Of a stretch of 64,000 nucleotides of DNA, positions 63,266 to 64,000 are shown piece by piece (the first letter of the stretch is position 1; every line of letters begins with the position of its first letter). This DNA comes from CANLBN01 sp050633825. Its GTDB lineage: Bacteria > Pseudomonadota > Gammaproteobacteria > Pseudomonadales > Cellvibrionaceae. The stretch covers positions 56,668 through 120,667 of the forward strand of contig JBOEHG010000008.1 of NCBI GenBank assembly GCA_050633825.1, in the 5' to 3' direction. Under the pieces are notes generated by a model that saw nothing but the letters and a program-made list of their open reading frames with translations, searched no databases and was not told the DNA's origin. A program made the position numbers and the translations under genes.

Positions 63266-63880
63266 ATGAACTGGCTTGCTCATATATTATTATCAAAAAA
63301 ATCGATTGATTATCAACTGGGTAATATTTTAGCGGATCCACTAAAGGGAAAATGCTGGCCAGATGCACACCCTAGCGTAAAAGAAGGGTTTGCTATGCAT
63401 CGCCGTATTGATGCTTTTACAGATACCAATGAATATTTTTTAAAAAGTAAATCTAGGTTAGGTAAAAAGGGATATTTAAAAGGAGTGATTGTCGATATGA
63501 TTTATGATCACCTCTTACTCAAACATTGGGATGAATTTTCTGCTATCGATATTAATACCTTTATCAATCAATTTTATCACCACGCCACACAAACAATCAT
63601 CCATTACCCCGATGAGGCACAGCATTTTATCGAACGCATTATTCAGTCGAAGGTGCTCACCAGTTACGCTACTGTTGAAGGTTTAGCATTGAGCTTCCAG
63701 CGAATCGACTATCGGCTCTCTAAAAGAATATTAGCCAAGGAAAGCGCTAGTGATTACACATCAGTGATAGAAGGCAATATGTTATTGATTGAAGAAGACT
63801 TTATACAGTTTTTTCCGCAGATGATTGCCTTCTTTAAATATAACAGCCAAGGGGGGACTGAAGAATATTGGCTGCGATAG
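63266..63880 (+). CDS. acpH: acyl-carrier-protein phosphodiesterase
   Basis: 204-residue enzyme of the AcpH family (HD-type fold) that removes 4'-phosphopantetheine from holo-ACP. It begins MNWLAHILLSKKSIDYQLGN, has GFAMHRRIDAFTDTN and VDMIYDHLLLKHW, with the His/Asp residues that bind the metal. Length is slightly above E. coli AcpH (193). It starts two bases after the preceding stop, so it is translationally linked to the alpha/beta-fold gene. Confidence 0.93.
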   Translation: MNWLAHILLSKKSIDYQLGNILADPLKGKCWPDAHPSVKEGFAMHRRIDAFTDTNEYFLKSKSRLGKKGYLKGVIVDMIYDHLLLKHWDEFSAIDINTFINQFYHHATQTIIHYPDEAQHFIERIIQSKVLTSYATVEGLALSFQRIDYRLSKRILAKESASDYTSVIEGNMLLIEEDFIQFFPQMIAFFKYNSQGGTEEYWLR

Positions 63881-64000
63881 CTATTCTCTATTAGGAAGAC
63901 GAGGGTTATAAAAGTATAAAAGGGGAAATTGATAAGAAAATATAGGCATCCTGCCTTATGGGAGCATCCTAGCTCTTTGTCCTTGAAAAGTTCGGCTCCT

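Noticed and set aside
1..64000. CRISPR arrays, rRNA and tRNA genes
   Set aside because: No regularly spaced repeats and no cloverleaf or rRNA-like stretch were seen on reading both strands. Gene-finder confirmation was not possible here.
63881..64000. Possible start of another gene at the right edge
   Set aside because: The last 120 bases show no open frame or motif that I can support.

Overview
This window looks like chromosome from a marine, low-GC gammaproteobacterium of the Pseudomonadales/Cellvibrionales type. The gene order is close to the Pseudomonas neighbourhoods gltDB-damX-aroBK-pilQPONM-mrcA, rpmE-priA-SPOR-hslVU-DUF971 and ubiEJB. The flagellar stator is the sodium-driven PomAB type, which fits a marine cell. 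The exact genus is not determinable from the sequence. There are no rRNA or tRNA genes, CRISPR arrays, insertion sequences or integrases.

Layout. 0-5.5 kb: a minus-strand motility set (pomA, pomB, a PilZ-like protein, a three-PAS chemoreceptor whose first PAS looks like the haem domain of FixL). 5.6-8.9 kb: xseB-ispA-dxs, isoprenoid precursor supply. 9-12 kb: a lipoprotein, a very A-rich spacer, a porin and a siderophore-interacting flavoreductase. 12-18 kb: glutamate synthase gltBD with a structured leader. 18.4-26.9 kb: damX, aroB, aroK and pilQPONM. 27-29.9 kb: mrcA and rpmE. 30-37.7 kb: an Ig-like lipoprotein, priA, a SPOR protein, hslV, hslU and a DUF971 protein.

37.7-51.6 kb is an accessory block lying where Pseudomonas carries its PHA genes. 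It holds a LysR regulator divergent from an exported DJ-1/PfpI protein, an ABM monooxygenase and an O-methyltransferase; dgkA; an 844-residue exported protein of unknown family; a 200-residue exported protein; a 53-residue lipoprotein; a Crp-family regulator; ACC deaminase with an Lrp-type regulator; and a three-gene run of a large PLP decarboxylase, an unrecognised 314-residue protein and a class III nucleotide cyclase.

51.8-64 kb: ubiE-ubiJ-ubiB (ubiquinone), the 1610-residue NAD-glutamate dehydrogenase, an FdhF/YdeP-type molybdenum oxidoreductase, an alpha/beta-hydrolase-fold protein lacking its usual catalytic residues, and an acyl-carrier-protein phosphodiesterase.

The most interesting signal is in the accessory block. 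Three near-identical 16-bp dyads (AGTGAyGAsCrTCACT) sit upstream of the 844-residue protein, the small lipoprotein operon and the Crp-family regulator itself, whose recognition helix keeps the CRP-type R-E-x-x-x-R pattern. This points to a self-contained local regulon. The nearby cyclase operon has a related TGTGA-N6-TTACA site and could feed the same circuit, but that link is inference.
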